Positions 26,142-34,835 of a stretch of DNA of 64,000 nucleotides are shown here, piece by piece; the stretch's first letter is position 1, and the number at the start of each line of letters is the position of its first letter. The translations under genes and the position numbers were made by a program. Origin of the DNA: Aneurinibacillus tyrosinisolvens. Its GTDB lineage: Bacteria > Bacillota > Bacilli > Aneurinibacillales > Aneurinibacillaceae. Below the pieces are notes generated by a model. It did no database searches and was not told the origin of the DNA. It saw only the letters and a list, made by a program, of their open reading frames with translations. Location: assembly GCF_001015055.1 (NCBI RefSeq), contig NZ_BBWZ01000008.1, positions 111,086 to 175,085 on the forward strand, in the 5' to 3' direction.

Positions 26142-26407
26142 TTTAGAATGGTATTTATCTAAACGGGTGGAACTAGATATTTAGAACGGTATATATCAGA
26201 ACGGATTAAGACCGATATTTTTGGTATGTATCAAAGAGGATAGAATCCGAAGTTTAGAATGTTATATATCAGAACGGATACGCTTTACCATTTAGAATGT
26301 TATTTCTCAAAACGGATATGTCCAAGTTTAGAACGGTATGTATCTGGATAGGTTGATTCCAATTTATTTTAAATCTAAGCAATTAGAACGGTATATATCA
26401 GAACGGG
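26142..26407 (+). repeat. Iteron-like direct-repeat array, seven copies, ~37-bp period
   Basis: Copies begin at about 26142, 26180, 26217 (degenerate), 26253, 26291, 26327 and 26382. Consensus start is TTTAGAACGGTATATATC, followed by AGAACGGAT, so AGAACGG occurs twice per unit. Unit length is about 27 with 10-base variable gaps. Steps are 38, 37, 36, 38, 36 and 55 bases. Same orientation throughout. It could be a replication origin, a partition centromere or a regulator landing pad. Confidence 0.8.
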
Positions 26408-26559
26408 TGAAAAATGAAAAACTAACGGTTTTTGAATCACCCTTCAAGCCAGTCATAGCAAGGACTTTCAGAAAAAATTTTAATACTGCTATTAAGGGGA
26501 GAATAAACCCAAAATTGAAAAACGAGAAAATGAAAATCGAAATGTCATAGTTTTAAAAT

Positions 26560-27492
26560 GGGCTATTTGCTTAGCGTTTATCTACTGTTCCAGAAAAAAT
26601 TTTAATACGTCTATTATGAGGGGCAAAATAAAAAATCGAGAAAATAGGATGGTATGTTTCTGATCGGAAGAAAAATGAAACTTTACCATTCAGAAAATGA
26701 AAATCCGAAGTTTTTAAATCCCACAATATCAATGATTTATAAGGGATGGAAGCACATGCCCTAAAAAGTATAGGTTGGTATAGAATGAAAAATGTTTGAA
26801 ATGGAACATGCCACTGGAACGAAAATAAACATCTCATGTAGTGAAGCATAAGTGTTTGCGTGGCTTTAATCCAAATCCAATAATCGTATTTAGGGGAAGC
26901 AGATAATCGCCTATAGGGGAACATGTAGAAAAAAGAACAGGCATAAAATAGAAGGTGCGAAAAACCATTGATATTGCTGGGTTTTCGACATATCGAATCT
27001 ATTTTTGTTAAGGGATAGGGTGAAAAATGAAGCGTGTATATTCTTGTTTGAAAAAGTCATGCCCTAAAACCCTTGAAAAATATAGGGTTTTGGAAAGGTG
27101 CATCTATTTTTATATATTGAATATAAGATGAAAATCATACTAGCGTGTTAGACAATTGCTGAAACCATTGGTATGTCATGTTCTGCGACAGAGTGAGTCC
27201 ATTTTTGTATAGAGGAAAAAGAGTGGCGATAAAAATGACGAAAACGAACATCATGAACCTTCGATAAGTCAAGGTTTTATAAGGGTTATCTCAATATCCT
27301 TTAATCGTCTATAAGGGAAGAGGTAAAAAGTGAATATGTGAAGTAATGGTGAGCACCGATTCGTGCAGCTCTCGAAAGGGTTTGAGCAGTTTTGAAATTA
27401 TTTTATATTATGAGAGGGATACACTTTCTCTTTATTTTTTTTAAATTCAATTTTAGTAATAAATTAATTGAAAATAAATATTAAATTAAATG
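26560..27492. other. Long non-coding region with recurring TATA(A/G)GGG motifs
   Basis: No credible gene in about 930 bases. A motif close to TAATCG-TCTATAAGGGAAG recurs: 26611 (CTATTATGAGGGG), 26735 (TTTATAAGGGAT), 26882-26899 and 26904-26922 (both TAATCG then T/A-rich then AGGGGAA), 27006 (GTTAAGGGATAG), 27206 (TGTATAGAGGAA), 27275 (TTTATAAGGGTT), 27302-27323 (TAATCGTCTATAAGGGAAG) and 27411 (TATTATGAGAGGG). These could be promoters or binding sites. Confidence 0.5.
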
Positions 27493-27521
27493 TTGACGGT
27501 ATTCTTAATAGATGATATATT
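27493..27521 (+). promoter_or_regulatory. sigma-A-type promoter ahead of the RNA polymerase gene
   Basis: TTGACG (27493-27498), 17-base spacer, TATATT (27516-27521). The transcript would begin near 27528 and cross a hairpin terminator at 27551 before the large gene at 27763, so leader control is possible. Confidence 0.65.
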
Positions 27522-27550
27522 TAAGTCACCAAGAAACAATTACGTGAAAC

Positions 27551-27590
27551 AGGGGAACTCCACTCTATAGGGTAGAGGTGCTCCCTTTTT
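27551..27590 (+). terminator. Leader terminator/attenuator upstream of the RNA polymerase gene
   Basis: An imperfect hairpin, GGGGAACTCCACTCTA with TAGAGGTGCTCCC, is followed by T5. It lies only ~25 bases past the likely start point of the promoter at 27493, so it may be an attenuator rather than a gene end. Confidence 0.6.
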
Positions 27591-27630
27591 GCTATTTTTA
27601 ATACTTTAAACGTATGAATTGGTTAGATAT

Positions 27631-27650
27631 GGTGGCGTCCGCCACCAAAC
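27631..27650. repeat. 20-bp GC-rich hairpin repeat, copy 1
   Basis: GGTGGCG-TC-CGCCACC followed by AAAC; an exact 20-base copy lies at 34495-34514. A perfect 7-base-pair hairpin with a two-base loop, strikingly GC-rich for this element. In the leader of the RNA polymerase gene. Confidence 0.75.
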
Positions 27651-27710
27651 CAGCGGTGGATGAAGCATTAAGCTCTAACAAGAGAATATTTAAATCAAAT
27701 GTTCTGCTGT

Positions 27711-27733
27711 TAGTGTTTAATATAAAAACACTA
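27711..27733. promoter_or_regulatory. Dyad just before the RNA polymerase gene
   Basis: TAGTGTTT (27711-27718) and AAACACTA (27726-27733) form an 8-base inverted repeat ending 29 bases before the start codon. Possible operator or RNA hairpin. Confidence 0.45.
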
Positions 27734-27762
27734 AAATAAAATTGTAAATGGAGTGATTACCA

Positions 27763-30700
27763 ATGGACAGTAAAGTGCAAGTGAAGATTAACAAGTTTAA
27801 TTTTGGTCATGTTCAAGAGGTTGATGGAAAGTTTGTATTAGATAGCAAAGACGCTGATCCTTGTACAAATAGTGAATCCATTTATCTTGATGCACTAGGG
27901 AAAGTAACGGGAGTCAATTATATTGAAAATAACAGGGGAAAGAAACTTGAACAAATCAAACCGATTGATTGTATCTTTGTTTTACGGAATAAGGGTATAA
28001 CCAAGAAGGATGAAGAGAAGTTAGAAAAGATTGTTCGAGAAGGAATCTTCCTCAATGATGAATTATTTGTTGTAGATGATATTGAAACGTCATCGGAAAC
28101 AAGAAAAGGTGATACGCCTTTCATTAAGAAGGCATATGCCGGTAAAATATATAAACGAATTACGTTAAATAAATTTAAAAACGATAAAATAAAAGTGGTT
28201 ACATCGAAGGCAAAGGGTTCTATGGGGCTTGCTAAAAGTTCTGCATACCTGACAAAGAAAGTTCCTAAAATCATTGTTATTCCTGATTATGAGAAGGATA
28301 TTATTGAAAAAGAAGTAAATGCAGTTTCTACATATAAGCCAACAGAAGAAGATAAGGAAAGATATAAACTTCATCAAATGGAAGTGGAAGCTGAAAAGGT
28401 TAAAAAGGAATTGTATTATGCAGCGGTGGAAGAATATCAACCTACACAAGACGATTTAAAGGGTATGTTGTGGAAACGTGAAAAGTACGAAGTAGACAAA
28501 TATCAATCTAAATCAAAATGGTTAAGCCAAGGCAGGAGAGTTAAAGCAGATGAAGTAAAGAAACCTATCTGTTCTGCAAAAAATACATATACTGAAGAAT
28601 GGTTTCCTTGCTACTCGGAAAAACAAACTGAGGAAATTAAAATCTTTCCTTCCGAACCTATGACGGTGGGATATCAAATTGAAACTAAATATAATTATCC
28701 AAATAAAATTAATTGTTTTGATGGAATGGGACTCGTTGATCCTCAATGGGTAGAAGAGAATGTAGAGAAGAAAACAAATGGTCTTCAGGTTAGAGGAATT
28801 GGCATTAAAGGTCTTGTTATAAAGGTAAATTTCAAAGAATACTACGCTAAACGTGGGGTAACTCATTTAGTGGATGTATTTGGGGAAAGTAGACCAGTGC
28901 AAGAAGCCGATATGATTATTGCAGAAAGCATGTTCAAAATGAAGTTAGATAAAGCAGATAACAATAATAACGGTGGCTGGTTGTTCAAAAACATAGATGA
29001 ATATTATCAATTACTTACTACATATGAGCTTGATAAAGTGTTCGGAATCGTTTCATACATAAAAGATAAGAATGAAATCAAACAGTACGTAAAACTTACA
29101 TATCAGCATTTGCTGGCCTTCAACCTTACATTTAAAGACATAATGACTCTTAGTAAAGATAGTTTCCGTATCATAAGTAAATTAATACAAGGTCAAGACG
29201 TTTCATACATAAAAGCAGTATTCAATATGCTCGACATAAAGAAAGAAGATGTTCAACATATCTCAACAGTAGAACAAGCCATTGAATACAACCATCGTAT
29301 GTTGTTTGATCCATTTGTCCGTAAGACACTGATTACATATGCAAAGAATTTATTAGAAGGTATGAAATTGGGCGAAATCTTCTTAAATGCTCAATATTAT
29401 TACATAACAGGTGACGTAATTGGATTCTTAGAGTGGGCTGAATATCATCAAGATAAAGAGAAAGCAAAAGAAAAAGTTATAGGGTTTTTGAATGCAGGGG
29501 AGTTTTACCAAGCAGGAGATACCGGAAGATATGGAATGTTAAGAAATCCTCTTACATTCTATGGTGAAGTAAAAGATGGAAGTTGGGTGAATGTCGATCA
29601 TCCTGCCATTAAATATATTGAGCATCTTGATAATTTAATTCAATTTAATATGTACGATAGCTCAATGACTCAAATTTCTGGTCTGGATTTTGACGGAGAT
29701 AAGGTGCTTAGATTCCATAGTCAATTACTATTGTCCAAAATGATTAAATCACCGCTTGTGGTTTCTGGTGATGAAGAATCAGAAATTATACCAGTGGAAT
29801 ACAACACGGAATCTCTTGTTAAGTTTAAGAAGGCCAATATGGACAATATGACAGGTTTAATTACGAATTATGCCACGTTCTTTGCTAATAAGGCATTAGA
29901 AAAGCATGGTGACTTAAAAACAAGAGAGTTTGAACTTCAGATAACCAAGCATTTGCAAGGGTTAGCGATTGACCAAGTTAAAACGTCAGTTATTCCGAAT
30001 GTGCCAGAATTGTTTAAAGTGGTCGCAAGAAAGAAAGCGTACTTCTTATGCCATAAATATAAGAGTTACAATGAAAATGAATATCAAAAGAAAGAACTTG
30101 CGAAATCTCCGATGGATATGTTTGCAAAGTACGTTGAAAGAAAACAAAGGCATTTAGACATGGATAAGAGCGTTTCGAGTGAATATTTTTATGACATTCA
30201 GAACACGAAAGAGTTATTAGTGGATTACAAAAAATATTCTCTTCAAGACGAAGAAATCCAAAATATAATTAATGGTCTAAGATCAGTATGGTCAGCTTTC
30301 AATGAATCTAAAACAGTCATCGACAATACTAGAAGAAAATTTAATAAAAGAGAAGGTAAGTTTAAGGTTATGACGGATGATGAACGGAAGGATTTTCAAA
30401 AGAAGATACGTGATAATTATCGGATTCTAGCTCGGAGAACAAGAGAAGAGGCAATAAAGGTTTGTGACAATGAAAGTGTACTTGCTTCATTGTGTGCCGA
30501 AATCAGTTATAACTGGTCAAAACAGAAGAATAGTGATTTCCAATTTACTCATACAAAAACATACAATTTCTTTTGGGCATGTAGTCCGAAGGGAATCTTA
30601 GAAAACCTTTCAACGAATGAAGATGAAAATAAAATACTGGTTACAAATATTCTCCCCTTGAACGGAAGGGATAGAGAATATGAAGGAACATTGAAGATTA

Positions 30701-31254
30701 AAAACGGTACTGCTTCCATTAGTGACGCCAGCATTAAAACTAAAGGATTTTTAGAAGATGGTAATTACCGTTTATTCAACATCTTAGGAAGACACTACAT
30801 CGACTACGACAAGAAATTGAAAATAGAGGATGTATCGTTTCCAGAAGAAAAAGAAGTTGTAATCAATGGTGAAAAGAAAATCATTAAGGAACTTGTCCCA
30901 CTACAAACGAGTCCTTCAATGTTGAAAGATATTAAATTAAATCAATTTATTAAAGATTATAGCATCAAGTTAATCAAATTACAAGACATTATCATCCCTG
31001 ATAGCACTAAATCACAAGAAGAAATCCTAGAAGCAGCCAGAGAAAGAATCAACGCTTTAGTGGGTCAGGAACTTGAATTAAGCAAGGATAAGGTAATGCT
31101 CAATGGAAAGTTAATCGGAACGATTAGACAGGAAGATATGTGTTCCAGCGAAGTTGAATTGTACAGATATAACAACAAAACAATCTATGTCAAAGAAATT
31201 GAGGATATCTCAAATACTTGCAAGAGTTTCACAATTAAAGTTGATATTCATTAA
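27763..31254 (+). CDS. Two-barrel RNA polymerase-like protein (RdRP/YonO type)
   Basis: 1163 residues. Three blocks match the double-psi beta-barrel polymerase superfamily shared by eukaryotic RNA-dependent RNA polymerases and the SPbeta phage enzyme YonO. First, QVRGIGIKGLVIKV (Arg344, Lys349-Gly350) fits the first-barrel Q-x-R...KG signature. Second, RNPLTFYGEVKDG and then GLDFDGDKV give the metal-binding Asp triad 642, 644 and 646. Third, HLQGLAIDQVKTS (Asp737, Lys740) fits the conserved H..a.D..Kt block ~90 residues later. All catalytic aspartates are kept, so it should be active. Whether the template is DNA or RNA is unknown; YonO transcribes DNA. ATG 27763 follows TGGAGTGATTACCA. It forms an operon with a helicase-like gene. 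Confidence 0.8.
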   Translation: MDSKVQVKINKFNFGHVQEVDGKFVLDSKDADPCTNSESIYLDALGKVTGVNYIENNRGKKLEQIKPIDCIFVLRNKGITKKDEEKLEKIVREGIFLNDELFVVDDIETSSETRKGDTPFIKKAYAGKIYKRITLNKFKNDKIKVVTSKAKGSMGLAKSSAYLTKKVPKIIVIPDYEKDIIEKEVNAVSTYKPTEEDKERYKLHQMEVEAEKVKKELYYAAVEEYQPTQDDLKGMLWKREKYEVDKYQSKSKWLSQGRRVKADEVKKPICSAKNTYTEEWFPCYSEKQTEEIKIFPSEPMTVGYQIETKYNYPNKINCFDGMGLVDPQWVEENVEKKTNGLQVRGIGIKGLVIKVNFKEYYAKRGVTHLVDVFGESRPVQEADMIIAESMFKMKLDKADNNNNGGWLFKNIDEYYQLLTTYELDKVFGIVSYIKDKNEIKQYVKLTYQHLLAFNLTFKDIMTLSKDSFRIISKLIQGQDVSYIKAVFNMLDIKKEDVQHISTVEQAIEYNHRMLFDPFVRKTLITYAKNLLEGMKLGEIFLNAQYYYITGDVIGFLEWAEYHQDKEKAKEKVIGFLNAGEFYQAGDTGRYGMLRNPLTFYGEVKDGSWVNVDHPAIKYIEHLDNLIQFNMYDSSMTQISGLDFDGDKVLRFHSQLLLSKMIKSPLVVSGDEESEIIPVEYNTESLVKFKKANMDNMTGLITNYATFFANKALEKHGDLKTREFELQITKHLQGLAIDQVKTSVIPNVPELFKVVARKKAYFLCHKYKSYNENEYQKKELAKSPMDMFAKYVERKQRHLDMDKSVSSEYFYDIQNTKELLVDYKKYSLQDEEIQNIINGLRSVWSAFNESKTVIDNTRRKFNKREGKFKVMTDDERKDFQKKIRDNYRILARRTREEAIKVCDNESVLASLCAEISYNWSKQKNSDFQFTHTKTYNFFWACSPKGILENLSTNEDENKILVTNILPLNGRDREYEGTLKIKNGTASISDASIKTKGFLEDGNYRLFNILGRHYIDYDKKLKIEDVSFPEEKEVVINGEKKIIKELVPLQTSPSMLKDIKLNQFIKDYSIKLIKLQDIIIPDSTKSQEEILEAARERINALVGQELELSKDKVMLNGKLIGTIRQEDMCSSEVELYRYNNKTIYVKEIEDISNTCKSFTIKVDIH

Positions 31255-31317
31255 TTTAAATGGTGGATGGGGTAGCAAATCACTATCCCATCCCAAAACA
31301 GATGGAGGTTATTTAAT

Positions 31318-31512
31318 ATGTTCACTTATCAACCAGAATTAAGCAATCTCATTATCAAGAATATGCGCTTGGCGGGGAAACTCATGTCTCGTGGCTTTGT
31401 ACTATTAGACATTCAAAAAAATGTTGATGGAACACCGAGGAATGGTTATGTGTTTAGAAATTCTCCCGAAATTGTGAAAGCAATTAAAGAGGAATCAAGG
31501 ACACTAAAATAA
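31318..31512 (+). CDS. Small phage-type protein (DUF5659-like)
   Basis: 64 residues, ATG 31318 behind ATGGAGGTTATTTAAT. Sequence MFTYQPELSNLIIKNMRLAG, then LMSRGFVLLDI and a C-terminal SPEIVKAIKEE helix, resembles short phage proteins grouped as DUF5659. Sits between the polymerase and helicase genes and could assist them. Family call is tentative. Confidence 0.6.
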   Translation: MFTYQPELSNLIIKNMRLAGKLMSRGFVLLDIQKNVDGTPRNGYVFRNSPEIVKAIKEESRTLK

Positions 31513-31534
31513 TAAATTAATGGAGGTATTACTA

Positions 31535-33667
31535 ATGAAAAAAGTTTACAACGTAGTAAATAAAATTAATAAATTTGATGTTGAGTCACTAAAAGAAGTA
31601 GCAATGAATGATGGACATATCAATTCTTTACATAAGTTAGCATTCAAAGAAATACATAACCATATCACACAATTTATTACTGATAGCGTTAAAGATTATA
31701 AAGAGCGTGAAGTAGATGGGGAAACATGGGAAGATGAACAACAATTTTTTGGTCGTGTTATATGTGGGTTGCCTGGACATGCAAAAACAACATCATTAGG
31801 AGTCATTGCAAAGCGGTTGATTAAAGAAGGGAATACACCTCTTCTGATTGCTTTTAAAACCAATCGTGATATGGATGATTTTAATAAAGATATTCTAAAT
31901 TTCTGTGAGATTAAAGGGTTAAAGGATAAAGTTTTATTAGTCAATGAAAGTAATTTCAAAAGGGTAAAAAGCGAAATTAAAAACTATCAAATTGTATTAA
32001 TTTCGGCAAGAAGATTTTTTGATTTGCAGCTTGGTTACGGAAGTTATAAGACATTTGATCAGTATTACAGTGAAGAAGAATCTTACAAGAGAACAGTTAT
32101 TATTGATGAAATGCCAGAATTTCGTGATTGTGAAACCTTTAAAGGTGGAGATAAAGACAATTATACAAACTGGGTGGAAGCATATGCTGAATATGTAAAT
32201 ACCAATGAACAACCTACTAAGAAAGAAGAAAAGAAGGTTTGGGGGAAACCTAAACCAGAAAATAAAGAAGAAGAACAGATTATCGTATCCAAACAGGATT
32301 TATGGTCTGCACAAAATACAATCGAATTTGCTTTTAACTGCCTTAATACCGAGTACATTGATAATGCAAAAGATTCTGTTCCAATTGGAAATTTAAAGAA
32401 ATATATTGAGAATAGTCCTACTTATAATACCTTTATTAAAGTTATGAAAAAATTCGAGACGTTAGAGCAGGTAAGAAGTGACCACAAAAAAAGAATGAAA
32501 TGGTTTATGCAGTTACTTGATAACGAACAGGAAGATAAGAATGTTGGTGTGTTAAACAAAGATGATAAATATTTGTCCGTACTTTGTTCAAAATACATAA
32601 ATTATCTATCTAAAGGAAACGTATTAATCTTGGATGGTACAGCAAAAGAAGTTGAAAATATTTATAATGCCAATGGGTTTGAAGTGGTTGAATGTAAAAA
32701 TTATCATGATTATGCAAATAGATTACACATTCACCACCATGAAATTAACACAAATAAAAATAATAGGGGTTCTGAGAAAACAATCGAAATGATTAGCAAT
32801 GATATTAAATGGATTAATGGTCGTTTAGGAGTCCAAAATAAAGAAATGTTTCCCCTTGTAATGAAATCTGATGTTGAGGCATTCAGAAAAACGGGTGTTA
32901 TTTCAAGTGATATGTACAGGAAGTTTTACGCAGGGATTAAAAGTGACGATGATGAAAGCACATCAATTTCTTTGATGAATGCAGTAGGGACAAATTGTAT
33001 TGGAGATAAGGCAGTTATGGCTATGGCCGGACTTCCTATTCGCCACGCTTCATTTTATAAACTACATGCAATCGCTATGTTCGATACTGGTATTAATGTA
33101 TCTACATTTGATTCGTTCGATGAAGAGTATAAAACACAAAAGAAAAATGAAATTGTATGGTTTATTGATAACCGTGTACAACAAATTTACGAGAGTTTGT
33201 TTATTGCTGATTTTAGTCAAATTATGCACCGGATTAACATTCGTAATTTATCATTATCTAGTCGTGTTGATATTATTTTATATACACGTAAAAAAGGTTG
33301 GGTAGATCGTATTGTTAAATATTTTGGTGTGCCAGATAAGCATTACTCATTTCAAAAGGTTGTAGATGTAGAAAAATTTACAGAAGAATGTACAGCTATA
33401 ATGAAGAAAGTAAAAGAGTTTATCAAGAAATCTAAGAAAAAAGAGTTGTTTGCACATGATATTGTTCTTGATGAAAAGAAATCAGCATTTAGAAGTTGGT
33501 TTAGACGTTCTTGGGATATGGTAATACAAGAGGAAACTGCAAGTGGTAAAACAGAAACACTGATTCCTGATATGGTGAAGCGAGAGATTATTTTAGACAT
33601 TATGGACAAACAAAAATTAATGATTGAAATAAATGAGAAACAAGAAAGAATCTTCAAATTAAAATAA
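31535..33667 (+). CDS. P-loop ATPase, helicase-like
   Basis: 710 residues from ATG 31535 (TGGAGGTATTACTA upstream; the ATG five codons earlier overlaps the ribosome site). Walker A GLPGHAKTTS (residues 78-87), a TPLLIAFKTNRDM block as in helicase motif Ia, Walker B TVIIDEMPEF (Asp191-Glu192), then ILDGTAKEV in the middle as in motif III of SF2 helicases. The C-terminal half fits a second RecA-like domain poorly, so the helicase label is inference. It probably works with the polymerase encoded just upstream. Length is long for a simple ATPase. Confidence 0.65.
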   Translation: MKKVYNVVNKINKFDVESLKEVAMNDGHINSLHKLAFKEIHNHITQFITDSVKDYKEREVDGETWEDEQQFFGRVICGLPGHAKTTSLGVIAKRLIKEGNTPLLIAFKTNRDMDDFNKDILNFCEIKGLKDKVLLVNESNFKRVKSEIKNYQIVLISARRFFDLQLGYGSYKTFDQYYSEEESYKRTVIIDEMPEFRDCETFKGGDKDNYTNWVEAYAEYVNTNEQPTKKEEKKVWGKPKPENKEEEQIIVSKQDLWSAQNTIEFAFNCLNTEYIDNAKDSVPIGNLKKYIENSPTYNTFIKVMKKFETLEQVRSDHKKRMKWFMQLLDNEQEDKNVGVLNKDDKYLSVLCSKYINYLSKGNVLILDGTAKEVENIYNANGFEVVECKNYHDYANRLHIHHHEINTNKNNRGSEKTIEMISNDIKWINGRLGVQNKEMFPLVMKSDVEAFRKTGVISSDMYRKFYAGIKSDDDESTSISLMNAVGTNCIGDKAVMAMAGLPIRHASFYKLHAIAMFDTGINVSTFDSFDEEYKTQKKNEIVWFIDNRVQQIYESLFIADFSQIMHRINIRNLSLSSRVDIILYTRKKGWVDRIVKYFGVPDKHYSFQKVVDVEKFTEECTAIMKKVKEFIKKSKKKELFAHDIVLDEKKSAFRSWFRRSWDMVIQEETASGKTETLIPDMVKREIILDIMDKQKLMIEINEKQERIFKLK

Positions 33668-33685
33668 AAATCTCATGTTCAAATT

Positions 33686-33735
33686 AGAGTGTAAAATTAA
33701 TTGAAAAATCGGGGATAAATTTTATACTCTTTTTT
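33686..33735 (+). terminator. Terminator of the polymerase-helicase operon
   Basis: AGAGTGTAAAATT...AATTTTATACTCT with a long loop, followed by T6. Confidence 0.65.
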
Positions 33736-33890
33736 GTTGAAAGTCAAGTAATAATAAGGGTTTTAAGTGATTTTTCATGTTCGGAATTTCTATATATATT
33801 AGAAAAAATGGACATGAAATTTAATCATACCATATTTAAATTTTATAAGTCAATACATAAAATCATAAAAATTGGATTCCGAATAAAACA

Positions 33891-33918
33891 AATTCCCCTG
33901 CTTTTGGGGAATTTTTTT
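33891..33918 (+). terminator. Second terminator in the spacer
   Basis: AATTCCCC-TGCTTTT-GGGGAATT followed by T5. The spacer 33668-34015 holds no other feature I can support. Confidence 0.85.
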
Positions 33919-34015
33919 ATGAGCGTTCTTTTTGTTTCTTTTTGGGCGAACAAAAGAAAGGTCTTAATCTTTTGAACTTATCTTTTAAAACTAAACTAAT
34001 GGAGGAATACATAGT

Positions 34016-34447
34016 ATGAACATAATTACAGAGCTAATTAAAAAGGTTAAGGCAACACCGGAACGAATTAGAACACCTATTTTTAGTGTGACTAATGAAG
34101 AAACAGGTAAAGTGACATATATGATTGATGCTGAAATTCGTGGAATGATTATCGGAAAACTTACTTTTGAATATGGGTATATGGAACATTTCGGCTGGAC
34201 TAAGGAAGAAAGGGAATTTTTAAGGAACAACAAAATTATCTACATTACTAATATTGAGATAGACAAGGAACATCAAAGTAAAGGGTATGCAAGGCAGCTA
34301 TATAAAAGATTTATTCAGAACTACAAAGCAGAATTTCAAGGGACAAAGATTAAAAGAGTTTTCCACAATCCCTATACTAGAGCGATTTGGGATAAAGCAA
34401 AGAAGGAAACAAACTTCAATGACCAGGGATTATATACTTTTGAATAA
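34016..34447 (+). CDS. GNAT-family acetyltransferase-like protein
   Basis: 143 residues with the central GNAT signature: strand IYITNIEIDKEHQSKGYARQLYKRFI, where Q-x-x-G-x-A holds acetyl-CoA. The N-terminal half carries a GMIIGKLTFEYGYME strand pair. Substrate unknown; phage GNAT proteins can modify host proteins. ATG 34016 has TAATGGAGGAATACATAGT upstream. Small single-gene unit ended by the hairpin near 34592. Confidence 0.75.
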   Translation: MNIITELIKKVKATPERIRTPIFSVTNEETGKVTYMIDAEIRGMIIGKLTFEYGYMEHFGWTKEEREFLRNNKIIYITNIEIDKEHQSKGYARQLYKRFIQNYKAEFQGTKIKRVFHNPYTRAIWDKAKKETNFNDQGLYTFE

Positions 34448-34494
34448 AAACCCTATTTTATTTGATCAACTTTTTAGAAGAAAAAAGAGTTAAG

Positions 34495-34514
34495 GGTGGC
34501 GTCCGCCACCAAAC
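34495..34514. repeat. 20-bp GC-rich hairpin repeat, copy 2
   Basis: Exact copy of 27631-27650 (GGTGGCGTCCGCCACCAAAC), about 50 bases past the GNAT gene. Confidence 0.75.
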
Positions 34515-34591
34515 TAATGACAATTGTGATTAATAGGATTTAATTCTATTGTTGCTAATTGTGTCTTATTCATATAATCACTCTCACTTGT

Positions 34592-34624
34592 GGGGAAGGT
34601 TAGTCCTTTCCCTTAATTTTTATT
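34592..34624 (+). terminator. Probable terminator
   Basis: GGGGAAGG-TTAGT-CCTTTCCC followed by TTAATTTTTATT. Confidence 0.65.
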
Positions 34625-34657
34625 CCTCTTATTAGGAGAACGGAATGTGATGTAAAT

Positions 34658-34810
34658 ATGCCGAAAAGGAAGGTATATATTCGAGTCGTCAATGACAAAG
34701 GGTTATCTTTTACCGTTGTAAAGGAAGTTGACGATGAAAATGTTAATTGTATTAATTCTGCAACAGTTATAAATGATCGGGAATTTCTCGAATGGGTATG
34801 GTCGGAGTGA
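34658..34810 (+). CDS. 50-residue hypothetical protein
   Basis: MPKRKVYIRVVNDKGLSFTV start, with TTAGGAGAACGGAATG upstream. Beta-rich basic start and acidic end (FLEWVWSE). Followed 25 bases later by the next gene with its own site. No family recognised. Confidence 0.5.
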   Translation: MPKRKVYIRVVNDKGLSFTVVKEVDDENVNCINSATVINDREFLEWVWSE

Positions 34811-34835
34811 AATTACAAATGGAGGTAAACTAATA

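Noticed and set aside
26142..26407. CRISPR array
   Set aside because: Repeats are imperfect, the gaps are only ~10 bases and no cas gene is present; iteron-like repeats fit better.
26338..26550. 70-codon ORF inside the repeat array
   Set aside because: It starts within a repeat unit, has no ribosome site and its first third is translated repeat sequence.
26571..26924. 117-codon minus-strand ORF
   Set aside because: No ribosome site, composition is random-looking and it lies in the motif-rich non-coding region.
26605..26925. T7-type promoters
   Set aside because: Some motifs resemble TAATACG...TATAGGG, but spacing varies and the element encodes a two-barrel, not a T7-type, polymerase.
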